Assembly (NCBI GenBank): GCA_035079385.1
Contig: JAVHKY010000028.1
Location: forward strand, 4,650,001 to 4,714,000
Direction of reading: 5' to 3'
DNA from: Aspidiotus rigidus
Taxonomy: Eukaryota; Arthropoda; Insecta; Hemiptera; Diaspididae
Length of the DNA: 64,000 nucleotides
Under the pieces are notes generated by a model. The model saw nothing but the letters and a program-made list of their open reading frames with translations, had not been told where the DNA came from and made no database searches. Below, in pieces: positions 10,940 to 24,050 of this stretch. The translations under genes and the position numbers were made by a program. How positions within the stretch are numbered: position 1 is the stretch's first letter; each line of letters starts with the position of its first letter.

Positions 10940-13228
10940 TCACTTCATGGTACGCGCAATATTTAAAATTATTTGAATGAATCATCATTACCGGCATCGA
11001 TATTATTTACTTCGTCGAACACGTGACAACGGGTTAAGAGCCGAACCTGACAACATCATTGTCTACCACACGAACACTAGAGGCTTACTAAAGATAACCG
11101 GTTGATCCAACGTGATCTCGAAGGTACCTAAGTTGTTTTGAATATTACGTTAAGAAGTAGGGAGACCTAAACCTACAAGTTGCATACTGAAAAATCATAA
11201 AAAATTGAAATTTAGTAACATTTATACTCGTATGCTATATCAAAGATCTCTGATTGATCGTATTTTGTTAGAGAGAGAACAGAAAAAATTGGAAGGTTGT
11301 TTTGATAAAAATTCCTGCTTTTGATATCTTTGATAGAATTAAATTTTTAGGATATTCTGACTTTTTGATCTAAAAATGAAACTGTGGTCAGTGAAGTCTT
11401 TACAAAACTTGGAACAATTTCAATTGCTAATCGACTGATCTATGTATATTATAACAAATTGAGGAATAATCAATTCTCATCTATTAATTTTTGTTTTTTT
11501 TTCTTACTGAATTTACACTCCATTTCAGAATGGAAGCAATGGATTGTATGTATTCTTTATTTTACTTATTTTATTCATTCATCTTTGTGGCTCTCGCTAC
11601 GGCAAGACGAGAGCCCTATGCATCCGCGAAAAAAAAGGAAAAAAAATCTTTCTATCGATGGCCATTAGTGACGTCACTCGAGATACACATGATGAGTCAC
11701 CTATTATAAGAATTTATTTTTTTGTATAGTATTTTTCGAATTTTTGTAGGCACAGTCTTGGTGAGTTTTATTTTTGCACAATATTTTTTCAAATTTTCGT
11801 ACAGTTTTTGACAGGAGTGACCATGACAGTCTTTGAAAAAGTTTCTTCTTTTCAGTTGTGGAAAAATCTCGATACAGTCTCAACTTTTTTACCGTAAAGA
11901 CCGTTGTTTATTTTTGATCGTAATATCTATCTTAATTTCTTAGGTACTATTTGTATCATTAGCGATATTCAATTCTCGTTATTATGGTGATTATTTTCGT
12001 CACATATCTCTTTAATGAAGTGCACAGAACCCTTATGCTTTTGAATACCGAATCTTGACACGAAAAAAGGAACTGAATCTCGGGGATGAGTAAAACAAAA
12101 AAATCTGAATCTTTCGGGTTCCAGATTTTAATCGACATTTAAAAAATCTAAACCTTTTGAGCTGTAGATCTCAACAGGGGGAAAAAAAGTTGCCGCTATT
12201 TTGCATTCCGGATCTTGACAGGAGAAAAGGAACTCGTATCTTTCAAGTTCCGGTTATTGAAAAAAATAAAAAGATGAATTCCCAATAAGGTACTTATAAT
12301 CAGGATGGTAAAAAAGAAGACGCGCAAGGCAACTTATTTATTCTGTAGTTTTTATCATTCTTAACTTCAATTTGATTGGATTCGAATATTAAACAAAACT
12401 AAACTCTTCCAGTACTAATAAGTAAGTGGGCAATATTATGAAAAAGGTGAGATAGTTACCTATTTTGAAACGCTTGAAACATCATGAAATTTTTGAAATA
12501 AACAATAAGAATAATTTTTATCAGAGTAATTTGATATCATCTTTTTTTTTTTCATATTATGTTACTTGTTTTGTATTCAACAAGTAGTATTTTCAATTTT
12601 TATTCTCATAAGCATGAAACTATCTAAAGAGGAAAAAAATTTTTTGATACCGTATGTTATGAAAGATTTTTTTCTGCCGATGCTTCAATACTCCAGGTAC
12701 ACTTGATTCTTCAATTTCTATCAAAGATTTCTACATCTTATCATTATCAAGTAATTTATTGAGGAATTTTAAATTTTCTGGAACCTTACCGAGAAAGTTT
12801 AAAAACCAATATCTCCTTCGATAATAAATTAGGTACAGAAAAATTAACTTCATAGTTTTTTAGTTTCTTAATAAGGGCGATATCATGGACTAAGGATCCG
12901 ACTCCGAGGAAAGGAATTTGTGTAACATGCATAATTTTACTGCACAAATATTATTATAATGTTCTTGATAACTGGAATTCAAATAATTCACATCAGACCT
13001 ATAAATTCACATTTTAAAATTTGGAAGATATCGAATCACATTATATCGATCGTTGACGTCATAGAAAATTAATCGATACCTTCTATGGATACAGAAAAGG
13101 TAAATATCGTGTTATCAAAAATGTTATCAATGTATGTTTCAAAATTTTCCGGATTCGATCGAATCCACATCATCAAGATCACGATCTCTCTAGAAAACTA
13201 GGAAATATTATTAATTTCATCCGACCAA
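10940..13228. other. non-coding stretch between agrin-like and UFC1 genes
   Basis: Divergent intergenic region holding the promoters of the agrin-like gene (-) and UFC1 (+). The ORFs around 11384-11729 run through Lys-rich low-complexity sequence and are not credible. No repeat pair was recognised. Confidence 0.4.
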
Positions 13229-14410
13229 ATGGATGATTCAACTAAAAAAACACTCAGTTCAATTCCGCTATTGAAAACGAAAGCCGGACCTCGTGATAAA
13301 GACCTGTGGCCACAACGATTAAAAGAAGAATATCAAGCTCTAATTCAAGTAAGAGCTTCATTCATAATTCGTTGGCTTTGTATTCGTTGCCGCTTCAAAC
13401 GTTGACTTCACTTGATGTATCTTTCTTTCCTGTTTCTTTGTAAAGTACGTACAGAACAATAAATCCGCTGATAATGATTGGTTTAGATTGGAATCCAATG
13501 CAGAAGGAACTAGATGGTATGGCAAATGTTGGTATTATCACAATCAAATGAAGTACGAATTTGATGTAGAGTTCGACGTATGTTCCTTTCTTCAATTATT
13601 CGTACTCGCGATTTTGACAGCGAAAATATAATTTTGTATATTTCGCTTGTAGATTCCCGTGACTTTTCCAATAACATCGCCCGAAATAACGCTTCCAGAA
13701 CTAGACGGAAAAACGGCAAAAATGTACCGCGGTGGTAAAATATGTTTATCGGATCATTTCAAACCTTTGTGGGCGAAAAATGTGCCAAAATTTGGAATTG
13801 CTCACGCTATGGCGTTAGGGGTTCGTATATTAGACAAATTTAAAAAAAAAAAATAGGTCTACCTCCAAATTCTTGATTGTTTGAGAAATGACTGAATTTT
13901 GAAGATTGTTTCGTACAGTTTCCCTTCACTTCAGTACCGTGAAAGGATGCTCGTTAAAATGATTTCTCCGATAGAGCGGAAAATCCAAATTTTGGTTGAC
14001 TCCAAATATTACTTCCCGTAGTTTCTCACAGTTGTACACGAGAAAAATAGTATACATACAGAAGTAATACTATTACCGAAAACAAACACTAACACCCTCG
14101 CTGGAAACTTTTCTTAATGTTTGATACGTGTAAGAAAGTAGAGACGAGCGTCGACATCATTTACATTTAGTATCTAATTTTCTATAATTCGATAGTTTTC
14201 ATTTAAATTGATGAATAATAAATTATTGAGAGTACTGGTAACACTACAAGAAATTTCCATAGACGCTCGGCTTTTCAATTCAACGATTTTTCTACTCGCA
14301 CCAAGTACTAATGTGTACCAAAAATTATTTTTCAGTTAGGGCCGTGGTTGGCTGTGGAGGTGCCTGACCTAATAAGTAAAGGACTGATCGAATATAAAGA
14401 AAAGGATTGA
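13229..14410 (+). CDS. UFC1: ubiquitin-fold modifier-conjugating enzyme 1 (UFC1)
   Basis: This is the E2 enzyme of the UFM1 pathway: it takes UFM1 from UBA5 as a thioester and passes it to substrates with UFL1, mainly at the endoplasmic reticulum. There are four exons: 13229-13348, 13446-13577, 13653-13820 and 14336-14410, all phase 0 with GT-AG introns. Together they give 164 residues, against 167 in human. Diagnostic segments are [20 protein letters not shown] at the start, [27 protein letters not shown], and the active-site block [17 protein letters not shown] with the catalytic Cys at residue 115. The C-terminus is [15 protein letters not shown]. An AATAAA signal follows at 14561. The gene converges on the acetyltransferase gene on the minus strand. 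It appears intact. Confidence 0.95.
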
Positions 14411-14560
14411 TATCGTAAATAATCGAGTTGACGTTTTTACTTAATGCCTGCACCCAGGATCGACAATGTGGCCATCGATATTTTCATAATGGTACTCAAG
14501 TTTAATGTCAGATTTATTTTCATAATTTAATTTTAAAATATTTGTTATTTATCCTTGGAT

Positions 14561-14566
14561 AATAAA
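14561..14566 (+). promoter_or_regulatory. polyadenylation signal of UFC1
   Basis: AATAAA 150 bp after the UFC1 stop. A reverse-strand AATAAA (TTTATT at 14513-14518) could serve the convergent acetyltransferase gene, so the two 3' UTRs may overlap. Confidence 0.6.
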
Positions 14567-14683
14567 ATGTTCTTATTCTTAGTTGCAATAGTACTTATCT
14601 ACGTCTCGGTTACTTATTTTAAATCAAGTACGACAGAATGTTACGCCGAAAGTATCGCGATTTTTCGGTCGAATTAACCATTA

Positions 14684-15693
14684 TTAAATTAGAGAGATGC
14701 CACCGTCTTGGTTATCTTGATTCTGTGTCTCTGTTTCACATCTCTTTGCCGTTATGGTAATACCGGTATGTTCAGGAGCGATTTTGTCGCTGTACTTCAC
14801 GCCTTTGTATTCAAATTGATCGTAAGGCACTAATTTCAACATTTCAAATTGCAGACTTTCACCGATCCTTCTCGAGTATTTGGAGGTGTACAACGCGGTA
14901 ACTGCTTCGGGCCCTTTGAAATTTGTGAATAATTGGTTCGCTAGTTGTAGATCCGACCGAATTAATTCTAAGCCTATGTTACGTCTACGATATTCGGGTA
15001 GCACTGCTAAAAACATAATTTCCATTATTGTGGTAGCCTTGTAGCGTTCAAATACATCCACGTGGGAATCGCACTAAAAAATATCAAACATAATAATTAT
15101 CACGAAGTAATGTAATAAGTATGGCGCGTTTAAATATGAAAGAATGAAATGTATGCATTGAAAAGCTTATGATGATCCTACAAAGTATGAGTCCGTCGTA
15201 ATTCTACGATATAATGAGTATAGCTAATCAATTTTAAGTACTTACCTCAATCATTACATTGATCAAACTTATTGACTCTGGCTCTTTACATCTTGTTTGA
15301 GCAAATTTCTCAAAGAAACACGGTTCCGTGGAGTCCGTCGATTTTTTCTAATCAATTACAACGAAAGATAAGTGAATCGTCATCCTCGAAATTATTCATA
15401 TCAATTGCGAAACTCACTTGAATTTTGTTTATGGAGACACCAATTAACTGATCCGTACTCTTGTCAATAGCCACAATTGAAACTCCATCTTTGATGCATT
15501 CTTTTGATAAATCGTTGAGTTCGGCTACGGCTGCCGGATTCTTGGCCACCTGTATTAAAGCACTGACGTTCTCATAAGGGTAAAAACCTAAAGTTAATAC
15601 CTTGAGAGCATCGTTGAGCCTCGTAATGGGTAACAAAACGTATGAAATACCACCATTGTGAGATTCTCTTTTGAATTGGTAAGAGTGGGCCAT
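14684..15693 (-). CDS. GNAT-family N-acetyltransferase, arylalkylamine NAT-like
   Basis: Three exons on the minus strand: 15418-15693, 15246-15347 and 14684-15073, with GT-AG introns and phase 0 joins, giving 255 residues. The start is the ATG of MAHSYQFKRE with an AAAAATGG context; the upstream in-frame TTG is not a likely start. The family signature is the acetyl-CoA-binding stretch FLAVLPEYRRRNIGLELI (R-x-x-x-I/G-x-G/E pattern, from about residue 140), preceded by SIVAIDKSTDQLIGVSINK, the usual central beta strands. Insect aaNAT-like enzymes acetylate dopamine, serotonin, other arylalkylamines or polyamines and act in cuticle sclerotisation and amine inactivation. The substrate cannot be read from the sequence. 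The gene converges on UFC1. Confidence 0.85.
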
Positions 15694-15719
15694 TTTTTCA
15701 TCGAAGCACAAAATCAAAT

Positions 15720-18700
15720 GTTTAAAATTTTGGTTTTTCGTTAAGCGTTAATCCATACAAGAACACAAACTCGCAAATTGCGCAGTATTTGTGAAAATCA
15801 TCAATGAAGAAACGATAGGATGAATTTTTATAAGCGAGATCAATTCTTATCTTATCGTATTTGTTCAGAAGTATACATTCAGTACGTAGATGGGAACGTT
15901 AAGAAATAAATTCTCGTCGAACCGAAAGAAAGCAGACGATTTCTCTCAACACACTTATGCGACACGACTGTACTCGAATAAGACCTTCACATACTGGTTA
16001 ATATCAGAAAAAAAAACGTCCATGAGAAATAATATATTTTTCGTCAACTTTGAAGCATTCGTTTTCAATGAGATACTCATAATTCCGTGGCTTACTATAC
16101 ATGACCAAAGACGTTGAAGCTTACTTAATGAGATTTGAAAAGCGTTCTATCTTAAATACCCCGATCTGTGGGTAATAAATGGCATGAGATGAGCAATACG
16201 TTTTTCGTTTGTCACGAAATTATGAATATATACCTATTTTTTATCGAAAACGAATGCCTTAGAGTTGACGAAAAATATATTAGGTAGGTATTTCTTAGGG
16301 ACGTTTTTCTCGATGGTGACCAAGTGACGGTTTTACCCGAATAAGCCTGGCGTAGGACACGTGCAGTGTCGAGAGAAATCGCCGCGGTACGTCAAATTCA
16401 AAAAGGGACATCAGGTGAAAAGTGGAAATATTTCTGCCAACGAGATAATTTAATGCACAATAAAATTCATTTATTTTTAGAGCGACCTTTATTTTGCGAT
16501 TCGAATCGTTTAAAAATTTGTTCTTCGGACACGTTCAAATTGAGCAGTATACGCTTGAAAGATTTCTCCCAATTATTTTAATTTTTCAGCTTAACAAATC
16601 ATTCGTAGATGATGTTACCGATCGATCTCTGACAACAAGAGCAAGATAAGAGAAAAAATAATCCATCTTTTATGTAGGAATCTATTTGTTTCCAAAATGA
16701 GCTAGGAAGCTGACGGATGAACTTGGAAAATTAAGAAGTTGTTGGATAGGCCGATAGTAGTTATTGCGGAAATTTGACAGTCTGAAACTACGTTGGTAGA
16801 AAAAGTTTTCTCCCGGTCTCAAAAACTTCGTAATTTTTCACGTATAGTAAATCAATGGCAATGATAAGGTAACTAGCAAACAAGCTAAATGAAAATGTAA
16901 AGCTCACTCGCCGAAACAGAAAATTTAACAATTTTTTGAAAACTGATACTTACACGCGTAACGATTTTCTTTAGAATAAATTACCAATTTATGACAGCAT
17001 TACTCACGTAAACGAACTTCTGACAAAAATGTTGTGAAAACTGATATGGTCTAATTACTTATGTTTTTTCGAGTAATTAGGAAGAGGGGAAAAAAACATG
17101 CACTGAAATGGAGAACTTTTTTTCTCCACTTTATACGGTATTTTTGAATTGAAATGTACATGTAGGTACAGATAAGGTACCTAAGTAATAACCTTTATAC
17201 GCGATTAATTTTGTCACCCAAAAAAAATCATTACCTACTTCAAAATTTATCTGTACACAAAATAAGGATAAGAAATTGATGAGTTAGTATTTTAAACCAG
17301 GCCACGAAGAAACTTTCCCAAACGATAACGAACTTTTCAGTCCTCTGACGTTTTTAACTGGTCTAGTTCGTATATTAGTTATTAAAACTTTTGAAGAAAG
17401 ATCATTCATCACAGGACCCCACCGCGACTAAAACCATGATTGAAGTGAAGAAATAAGATTGACTTTTGTCGGCATAGGCCTACTTTATTCAACAATAATC
17501 AGTATTTTACGTGCATTTCGACATTTAAAAAAAGTTTGTTCGTATGACTATTTCTTTTTAGTTGTTTTGCATACTAGTTATTCGACAAAAACCTAGTGCC
17601 TCGACTATGTTTCGCTCGATAATATTTTCTCTTGTAAACCGACAACATACATAAAAACACAGCGTGGAATAGAAAACCAAACTATCGACAATTTTACCCG
17701 AAGTTTTGTCTTTGACTACTTCAACTATATTTATAATCTGACCGCGTAACAGTACGTTCTACACGTTCTTAAATTCCAAAAAATCAATGACAACAATCAA
17801 AAATTTTATATTTAGGGAACAAATGTTTTTAAAGTACAAGGAAACTTTCTAACATTATTGAATTATAATCGAAACATTACGTACAATAATTAATGTCGTA
17901 ATAATAATAATTGTTCCTTGAAATAGTAAAACCACTTTGTATCAACATAGCATCAGTAATAGTAATAAATATTTGGTACTGTATCAGTTCAAACAAAAGA
18001 ATATAAATAAAATAAAAAAAATTAGATCTTGTAGAACTCCAGAATTCCTTATAATTACTTTCCAACTATTCGTGGAGAACCAAACAACAAATATGTTTTT
18101 TCATCGACAATAATTACAGTTAATAAATGAAACGTAACCCTAATTTGAATGAAGGGAAATAAATAGAATAATATAACTCATTGTAGGAAGATGAGTCTTC
18201 ATCTTCTAAACCTGTTCTCGGAGATCATCATAATTATTAAAACTGCGTCGTTAATATTTTATACAATATTCGTGCGATGATTGTATAAAGCAAACACAAA
18301 TTCACGATTTTTTTCATATGATACAATAACGGATTTTCGTAAGACATAATATTTGATTCTCGAAATACTATGAACGGAAGACCCTTAATTTAAGAGAGCT
18401 TTCCAATTATATGACTTGTATTACAATAGCCAAACATGAAGAAAAATAAAAAATTTTCAATTTCAGGAGAACTAAATTCAAGTTGAGCAAAAAAACACAC
18501 ACAAAAAAAATAATATGAACATCTAATTTTTAATCCCGAAATAGTTACTATAACATCTATTATTCACGAAGGTAACTCAAAGATAAAGTGCATCGCAATA
18601 CTGCACGCTTTGTTTTTTAAATGTGAGACCAGTCGAACTGAAAGGATTTTCTGAATCTAATGGGGAAGACATTAAGAGTTCGGCTTTTTGACGATAAGAA

Positions 18701-18750
18701 AAATGACTAGATAAAAATCGAAGCTCGCGAATTTAGCATTATTCTGATTA
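15720..18750. other. non-coding stretch with an imperfect inverted repeat
   Basis: Divergent spacer upstream of the acetyltransferase gene and downstream of the SLC35D-type gene. An imperfect inverted repeat spans about 15960-16380: AAAAAACGTCC near 16012 is mirrored by GGGACGTTTTTCTC near 16298, and AATATATTTTTCGTCAACT near 16028 is mirrored by AGTTGACGAAAAATATATT near 16262. This is a decayed MITE. No gene was recognised. The part near 18750 is probably 3' UTR of the transporter. Confidence 0.5.
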
Positions 18751-19812
18751 CTATACCACCGGAGCAGCTCCCATTGAATGGCGTTGTTTCGACGGCTTGA
18801 AAGTAATCCATGTGTACAATAAACTACCGGCCACGCTGATATTAATGCCTATAAAATTTTCTAACGAATAAACGTAATCTCCTACTATGAACATGCCTAA
18901 ATAGGTTATTAAAATATTCTTTAAGCAACCAATTATCGTCGTAGTCAGAGCCGAATTAAATTGGGTACAGATCATGACACTGTAGATGAGGATGAAACCC
19001 ATCGCACAAGATAACCCGAATTGTATTAAGAACGATAATTCGAGCCATCGAGTGAAATTTACAGTCTTTTCAAGATCTCCCGTCTGCCACATGAATACAA
19101 ACGATACCGGTAACATGAAGAATGACGAATAGAACATCAGTCCATACTTTCCCATCTCCGAACGCTTATCTAGTTTTTGTTTAGTGACTATATTATTGCT
19201 AGCGGTAAGAAAATCATTCAGCAAAACATAGGTATAACCATGCAAGTTGAATCCCAAATCTTCTAGCGCAGCTATCGCCGCTCCGAATATCATCAGGAAA
19301 ACTGATAACTGTACTTCGTACGACGGAGTAATACGCAGAACGAAATATTCTCCGATCATGGTCATGAATATCGAGAGGCGTCTCAGCATCGTGAACATTG
19401 GTAGACTGAGCTCCTTTGTACTACCAAGACCGAATATCATATTCCCGACATATATGAATGGTAGCGGAAAAATCTGACCGAATATTTGGTAATGAAAGTT
19501 TGGAAATTTAACATAACCTAGTTTTTTCGCAGTGTACAATACTACGACGGTGGTGACCATTTGGCCGAATGCTAAAAATTGGAACGAAGGAAACGCATAA
19601 GCAGTTAACACCGACTTATTGACTACGGTAATGAAGAACGATGCGGTCGCGTAGAATATCGCTGTACCGATCTTCATCACAGCCAGATGAGCTTCTACAT
19701 TGTTGACAAATACTCCTTGAGACATCTTTACTGGTTCGGCAAAAGCGTGTTCTCTGACATCGCAATTCACCAACAATTTTTCTTCATCAGATGCAGAACG
19801 TGATCCACCCAT
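18751..19812 (-). CDS. UDP-sugar transporter of the SLC35D / fringe-connection family
   Basis: Single-exon CDS of 353 residues starting MGGSRSASDEEK. It is a multi-pass nucleotide-sugar antiporter of the Golgi/ER. SLC35D members and Drosophila frc carry UDP-GlcNAc, UDP-GalNAc, UDP-GlcA or related sugars for glycosaminoglycan and Notch-linked glycan synthesis. Family-like motifs are FFITVVNKSVLTAYAFPSF near residue 60 (first helices), NMIFGLGSTKELSLPMFTMLRR near 125, GAAIAALEDLGFNLHGY near 180, NNIVTKQKLD near 205 and SALTTTIIGCLKNILITY near 290. About ten hydrophobic segments can be counted. Length matches the family. A 5' UTR intron (donor at 19913, acceptor at 19836) is likely. The gene is head-to-head with D2HGDH. 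The exact sugar specificity is not decided by sequence. Confidence 0.92.
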   Translation of the reverse strand: MGGSRSASDEEKLLVNCDVREHAFAEPVKMSQGVFVNNVEAHLAVMKIGTAIFYATASFFITVVNKSVLTAYAFPSFQFLAFGQMVTTVVVLYTAKKLGYVKFPNFHYQIFGQIFPLPFIYVGNMIFGLGSTKELSLPMFTMLRRLSIFMTMIGEYFVLRITPSYEVQLSVFLMIFGAAIAALEDLGFNLHGYTYVLLNDFLTASNNIVTKQKLDKRSEMGKYGLMFYSSFFMLPVSFVFMWQTGDLEKTVNFTRWLELSFLIQFGLSCAMGFILIYSVMICTQFNSALTTTIIGCLKNILITYLGMFIVGDYVYSLENFIGINISVAGSLLYTWITFKPSKQRHSMGAAPVV

Positions 19813-19834
19813 TTCCGAATAGGTCGTCTTCTGA

Positions 19835-20050
19835 CCTGACGAGAAATAACGGAGAGAATAGTTGCCGAATTCATTAGATAAAAAAAAAAAAAACGAGAAA
19901 AAAAGTAACTTACCTTCTAGATCGCTACATAGTACAAAAATGTACGTAACATGATGATTTCTTTACAAGCAATGATGAGATAATTAGCTGCCAAATAGAA
20001 TTTTCTTACGTTATGAAGGATATTACTCGTCTATTTGCCTCTTGATACGG
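19835..20050 (-). other. 5' UTR of the SLC35D-type gene with a short intron
   Basis: On the minus strand, AAG|GTAAGT at 19914/19913 is a strong donor. TTTCTCGTCAG|GTCAG at 19836/19835 is a good acceptor after a long T-tract, 22 bases before the start codon. The outer boundary of the leader exon is a guess. Confidence 0.5.
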
Positions 20051-20769
20051 CGATGATGGACTCGAACTCGATAATGAGCGCGTTTTAGACTCGAGTGAAA
20101 GCCAGCAGTTCAATACCTTGTTAGTTCGGTACCTAATCTGATGTTTGCGTTGGCTGGCTTGGCCATTGCGCACTTCGTTTGTGATAACAGGAGTTGTTGT
20201 CCACGTGGATTATTAGGGTCCTTGTTTTGTTTACGCTTACGATCGGTGATAATTTATGAAAATTTTCCCAACTCTCGAGTGGAGAAGCAATGCTGAAAAA
20301 TGAGGAATAATACCGGTGTCCATCTCCAGCTCTCCTGCCATCACCCTGTATTGATGTATGAAATCTAAAATTTGGGACCGGTCAGAGTGGTGTGAAATTG
20401 AAAACTCTCATGACGGGTTGTTTAGTTCGTCAGAGCTTATGAATAATTTTTCAAACATCGCAACACACAAGAAAACATCTCATCTACTAAACGATGACTA
20501 GATTGATTCTTTCACGGATGAGCCTGTGCACGATAATCATTCAGTAAACCTGACCCGGTAGGTGATATCGTTGTTGACTGTATGCACACTGTATATTTCT
20601 TTACTACGAACTATTCATAATATCATTCACGGTAACCTTCATTACTGCGTTTCCGTTTCTTATTTATGACGAAGCTCCGTTTCATCTTTGTCTAGGCTAA
20701 TCGTGACGTTCGTGAAATTCAATATTCGAATCGATAGTTTGATTTTTCTTAGGTGATGAGAATTTTACA
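20051..20769. promoter_or_regulatory. shared divergent promoter region (SLC35D-type / D2HGDH)
   Basis: About 700 bp separate the transporter leader from the D2HGDH start codon at 20770. No coding sequence or repeat is seen, so it should hold both promoters and the D2HGDH 5' UTR. No clear TATA box was recognised. Confidence 0.4.
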
Positions 20770-23290
20770 ATGAGACACCATACGTTTCTCAGAAGATTGT
20801 CTACGTTGACCAAGGATCGATTTCCCACTTTGAAGCGTGGTAATTTCGCAGTCTTGCACGACAGCGATGTGCAATTCTTCGAGCGAATTTTGGACAAGAA
20901 CCAAATGCTAACTGACCCCGAAGATGTCCAACCCTTTAACAAAGACTGGTTGGGAATGGTTTGTGGTGAGTACTCTTTCAGAACTCGAGATCAAAAACTG
21001 GAAGGTAAAAGCAAACTTGGATCGAGCAAATATTTTTCTGGGGAGCAATTTCATATGTGCGTCGTTGGATTAATCTTGCTTAGTTGACTTTGACAATATT
21101 CTACATTCTGTATTTTAGGTTATAGCCCATTGGTTCTGAAACCTAAATCAACTGAAGAAGTATCTACCATTCTGAAATACTGTAACGAACGCAAGTTGGC
21201 TGTATGTCCTCAAGGTGGCAATACAGGACTGGTGGGAGGCAGTGTACCAGTCTTCGATGAAATCATAATTTCAACAGCCCTAATGAATAAAATAGTCGAC
21301 TTCAATGATCTCACAGGTTCATACAAGATTTGTCTGTGCCTAATTCTTGGAATTCATTTTCTTTATCCATTATTCTCGAGAATATTTTTCTAATTTCAGG
21401 TGTACTAATTTGCGAAGGTGGCTGCGTGTTGGAAAATCTTGAGAATTTTGTAAATGAACGGGAATTTATCATGCCGATCGATCTGGGAGCAAAAGGTACA
21501 TGCCATATCGGTGGTAACGTTTCGACTAATGCTGGTGGTCTACGACTTCTACGTTATGGTAGTCTCCATAGCACTGTGCTAGGTCTTCAAGCCGTGAGTA
21601 ATTCATTTTCCCGAAATCTTTCATTTTAATTGTTACCATAAGATACCCGAAAAATTAAAAATATGAATACTCATCTACGAGACACCTTCGTTCTCGAATT
21701 CAGAATACCTAATTTTTTTCTTTCGATGACGTCTTTTTTTGAATATTCTGAACTAATTGAATTTGTTCTTAAACCTTCTTAGGTTCTTGCTAATGGAGAA
21801 GTGATGGACTGTATGAATACATTGAAAAAAGACAATACCGGTTACCACTTGAAACACTTATTCATCGGGTCGGAAGGTACCTTGGGTTTCGTTACAAAGG
21901 TTGCTATCCAATGTCCTCCATTACCGAAGGCGACGAATTTGGCGTTGTTGGGTAAATAAAATATATTTTTAAAATATGCTTGCTTAAATTTTTTATAAAA
22001 TGGAAGTGTAAATTGTACGATTGAAAATTTTTCCGAAAGTTCTTATACTTAACCTGTATATTTTGGAGGGGGAAAAAGAGAGAAAAGAAAGAAGCAGACT
22101 CAGAAATGTATTTTTTTCAGAACAATGTCATTTGTTGGAAGAGCTGCAGTAAAACTATTTTATACTATTTGATCACTTTTTTTCCTGAAAATTTACTCGC
22201 AGTATCAAGTATTTATTATGTGATCGTGACTTACTCTCACAAATTACGTTTATTGTGAACCAACTTGTAAACTGATCCTGATTCAACAATTATAGAGAAC
22301 CGTACTCGTCTCTCATTTCACACTCCTTTCTTTTACGTTTATCTCATTTAGGTTTGGAGAGTTTCGAAGCTGTTCTAAAAGCGTATAAATTGGCTCGTTC
22401 AAATTTAGCTGAGATATTATCGTCGTGCGAAATGATGGATCAAGAATCTGTGAAGGTAGTCCACGAAAATATGGGAATTTCGTGCCCTCTAACTGACATG
22501 CCTTTTTACATACTGATCGAAACGTCGGGAAGTAATAATGCTCACGACGAAGAAAAAATATACGATTTTCTCACCACTTGTGTGCAGGAAAAAATAATTT
22601 TGGATGGTATCACTACATCGGAACCGTCTAAAATGAAGGTACGTTAATCACGATGAAATACTGAATTGAATGTAGATTGTTAACTCGAGAATAGAAGTTG
22701 TCGAATAATGAAGATGTTGAGGACTGTTCTGAAAAACGCTTCGTTTGAAAAATGAGAATTCGTATTTACGCAGGTGTTTTGGAGTGTTAGAGAAAATATA
22801 ACTAGCTCGTTATTAAAAGACGGTTATTCCTATAAATACGATATTTCTGTTCCGTTGGAAATGTTCTATCAAATTATAATTGATCTGAAAAAACGATTAG
22901 AAGCTACTCCAGAAGTGAAACGTATTTGTGGCTATGGTCATCTAGGTAAGTTCTACGTTAATTTTGATTAAGGTACAAATAGAATTTTTGTCTATCTCAC
23001 GTACAAGGCTGTGAATAATCCATTTCTTGTATGCAACAGGTGATGGTAATGTGCACGTAAATCTCACTTCGGCGAAGTTTGCCGATTCGGTATTGACTGC
23101 TATTGAACCATTCATTTATGAAAGAGTGTCTGCCCTCAGAGGTAGTATAAGTGCTGAACACGGAATTGGCTTCGTAAAAAATAAATATCTGAGTTATTCG
23201 AAAACCGAGAATGAAATAAACATGATGAAAAGCTTGAAAAAACTAATGGATTCGAATGGAATTTTGAACCCTATGAAAGTATTTCATTGA
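20770..23290 (+). CDS. D2HGDH: D-2-hydroxyglutarate dehydrogenase, mitochondrial (canonical isoform)
   Basis: This FAD enzyme oxidises D-2-hydroxyglutarate to 2-oxoglutarate in mitochondria and passes electrons on to ETF. Seven exons: 20770-20965, 21119-21316, 21400-21593, 21783-21951, 22352-22638, 22774-22945 and 23040-23290. They join in frame to 488 residues (human 521). An Arg/Ser-rich presequence ([15 protein letters not shown]) fits mitochondrial import. The FAD-binding part has [66 protein letters not shown]. The C-terminal part keeps the pocket and metal residues: Arg354, Thr358, Lys369, His404, His411, Asn413, Glu445 and His446, corresponding to human R386, T390, K401, H434, H441, N443, E475 and H476. 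Two further copies of exons 6-7 follow downstream and could replace this C-terminus by alternative splicing. The exon 2 donor (GTTCAT) is weak. Confidence 0.95.
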
Positions 23291-24050
23291 TTCAGGTTCA
23301 TCATTGGGACCTACGTGCCTGCCTACTTAAAAAGACCTGAATTTTTTTTTTTGCCATCTTGAGTAATTTGTGTTTGTATTGTATGTTTTAAACGTAGATT
23401 TTCAACCCCATGAAAATCATTGTGACCTATGTGCATATGTGTGAAAATCTGCTAAAATTTCATTTTCTTACATTTTGTATCTTATTTATACAATAAGGGT
23501 GACGCGAAGCTTTTGCCAAGTAAAAGGAGTCAGTTTTTTCTCGAAAGACATTTGAGAGAATTAAATATAATTATTTCAAATTCGAGATAAAATAATCTTT
23601 TCTTCATTTTCATACTGTTGAAGTTTTTGACGCGAGGTTATTTTTTATCGCAGTTTTGCGGAACTATATGAATGATTTTACTTCATTACCTAATTATTTA
23701 ACCCTCTCTATTTTGTAAATTATTTGCATCATGTTTTTGTTGATTATTATTCCTTGCGCGACAGTCGACCACTTTTACATGGCTACAGTTGTTATGTATG
23801 GATGGTTTAGTTCTTTATAAGTTAATATGTTCATCATCATCGTAATGTTTGTCTGTATTGTTTTATTATGATATTATAGTTATTATTCAGTAACGGTTTA
23901 GTTATTAATTTGTGTATTATGAAGAATGAAATGCCGCGTATAATTTGGGATATTTGTCAACTGCTTCCGCATGACGTTCTAAAATTTGTTCAACTAACCT
24001 GATATTGTACTTCGTTGATCACTTATCTTTGTCTTTATGATTACTCGTAG

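Noticed and set aside
11384..11729. Three overlapping ORFs on the + strand
   Set aside because: They run through the same low-complexity A-rich sequence in different frames and have no start context or similarity.
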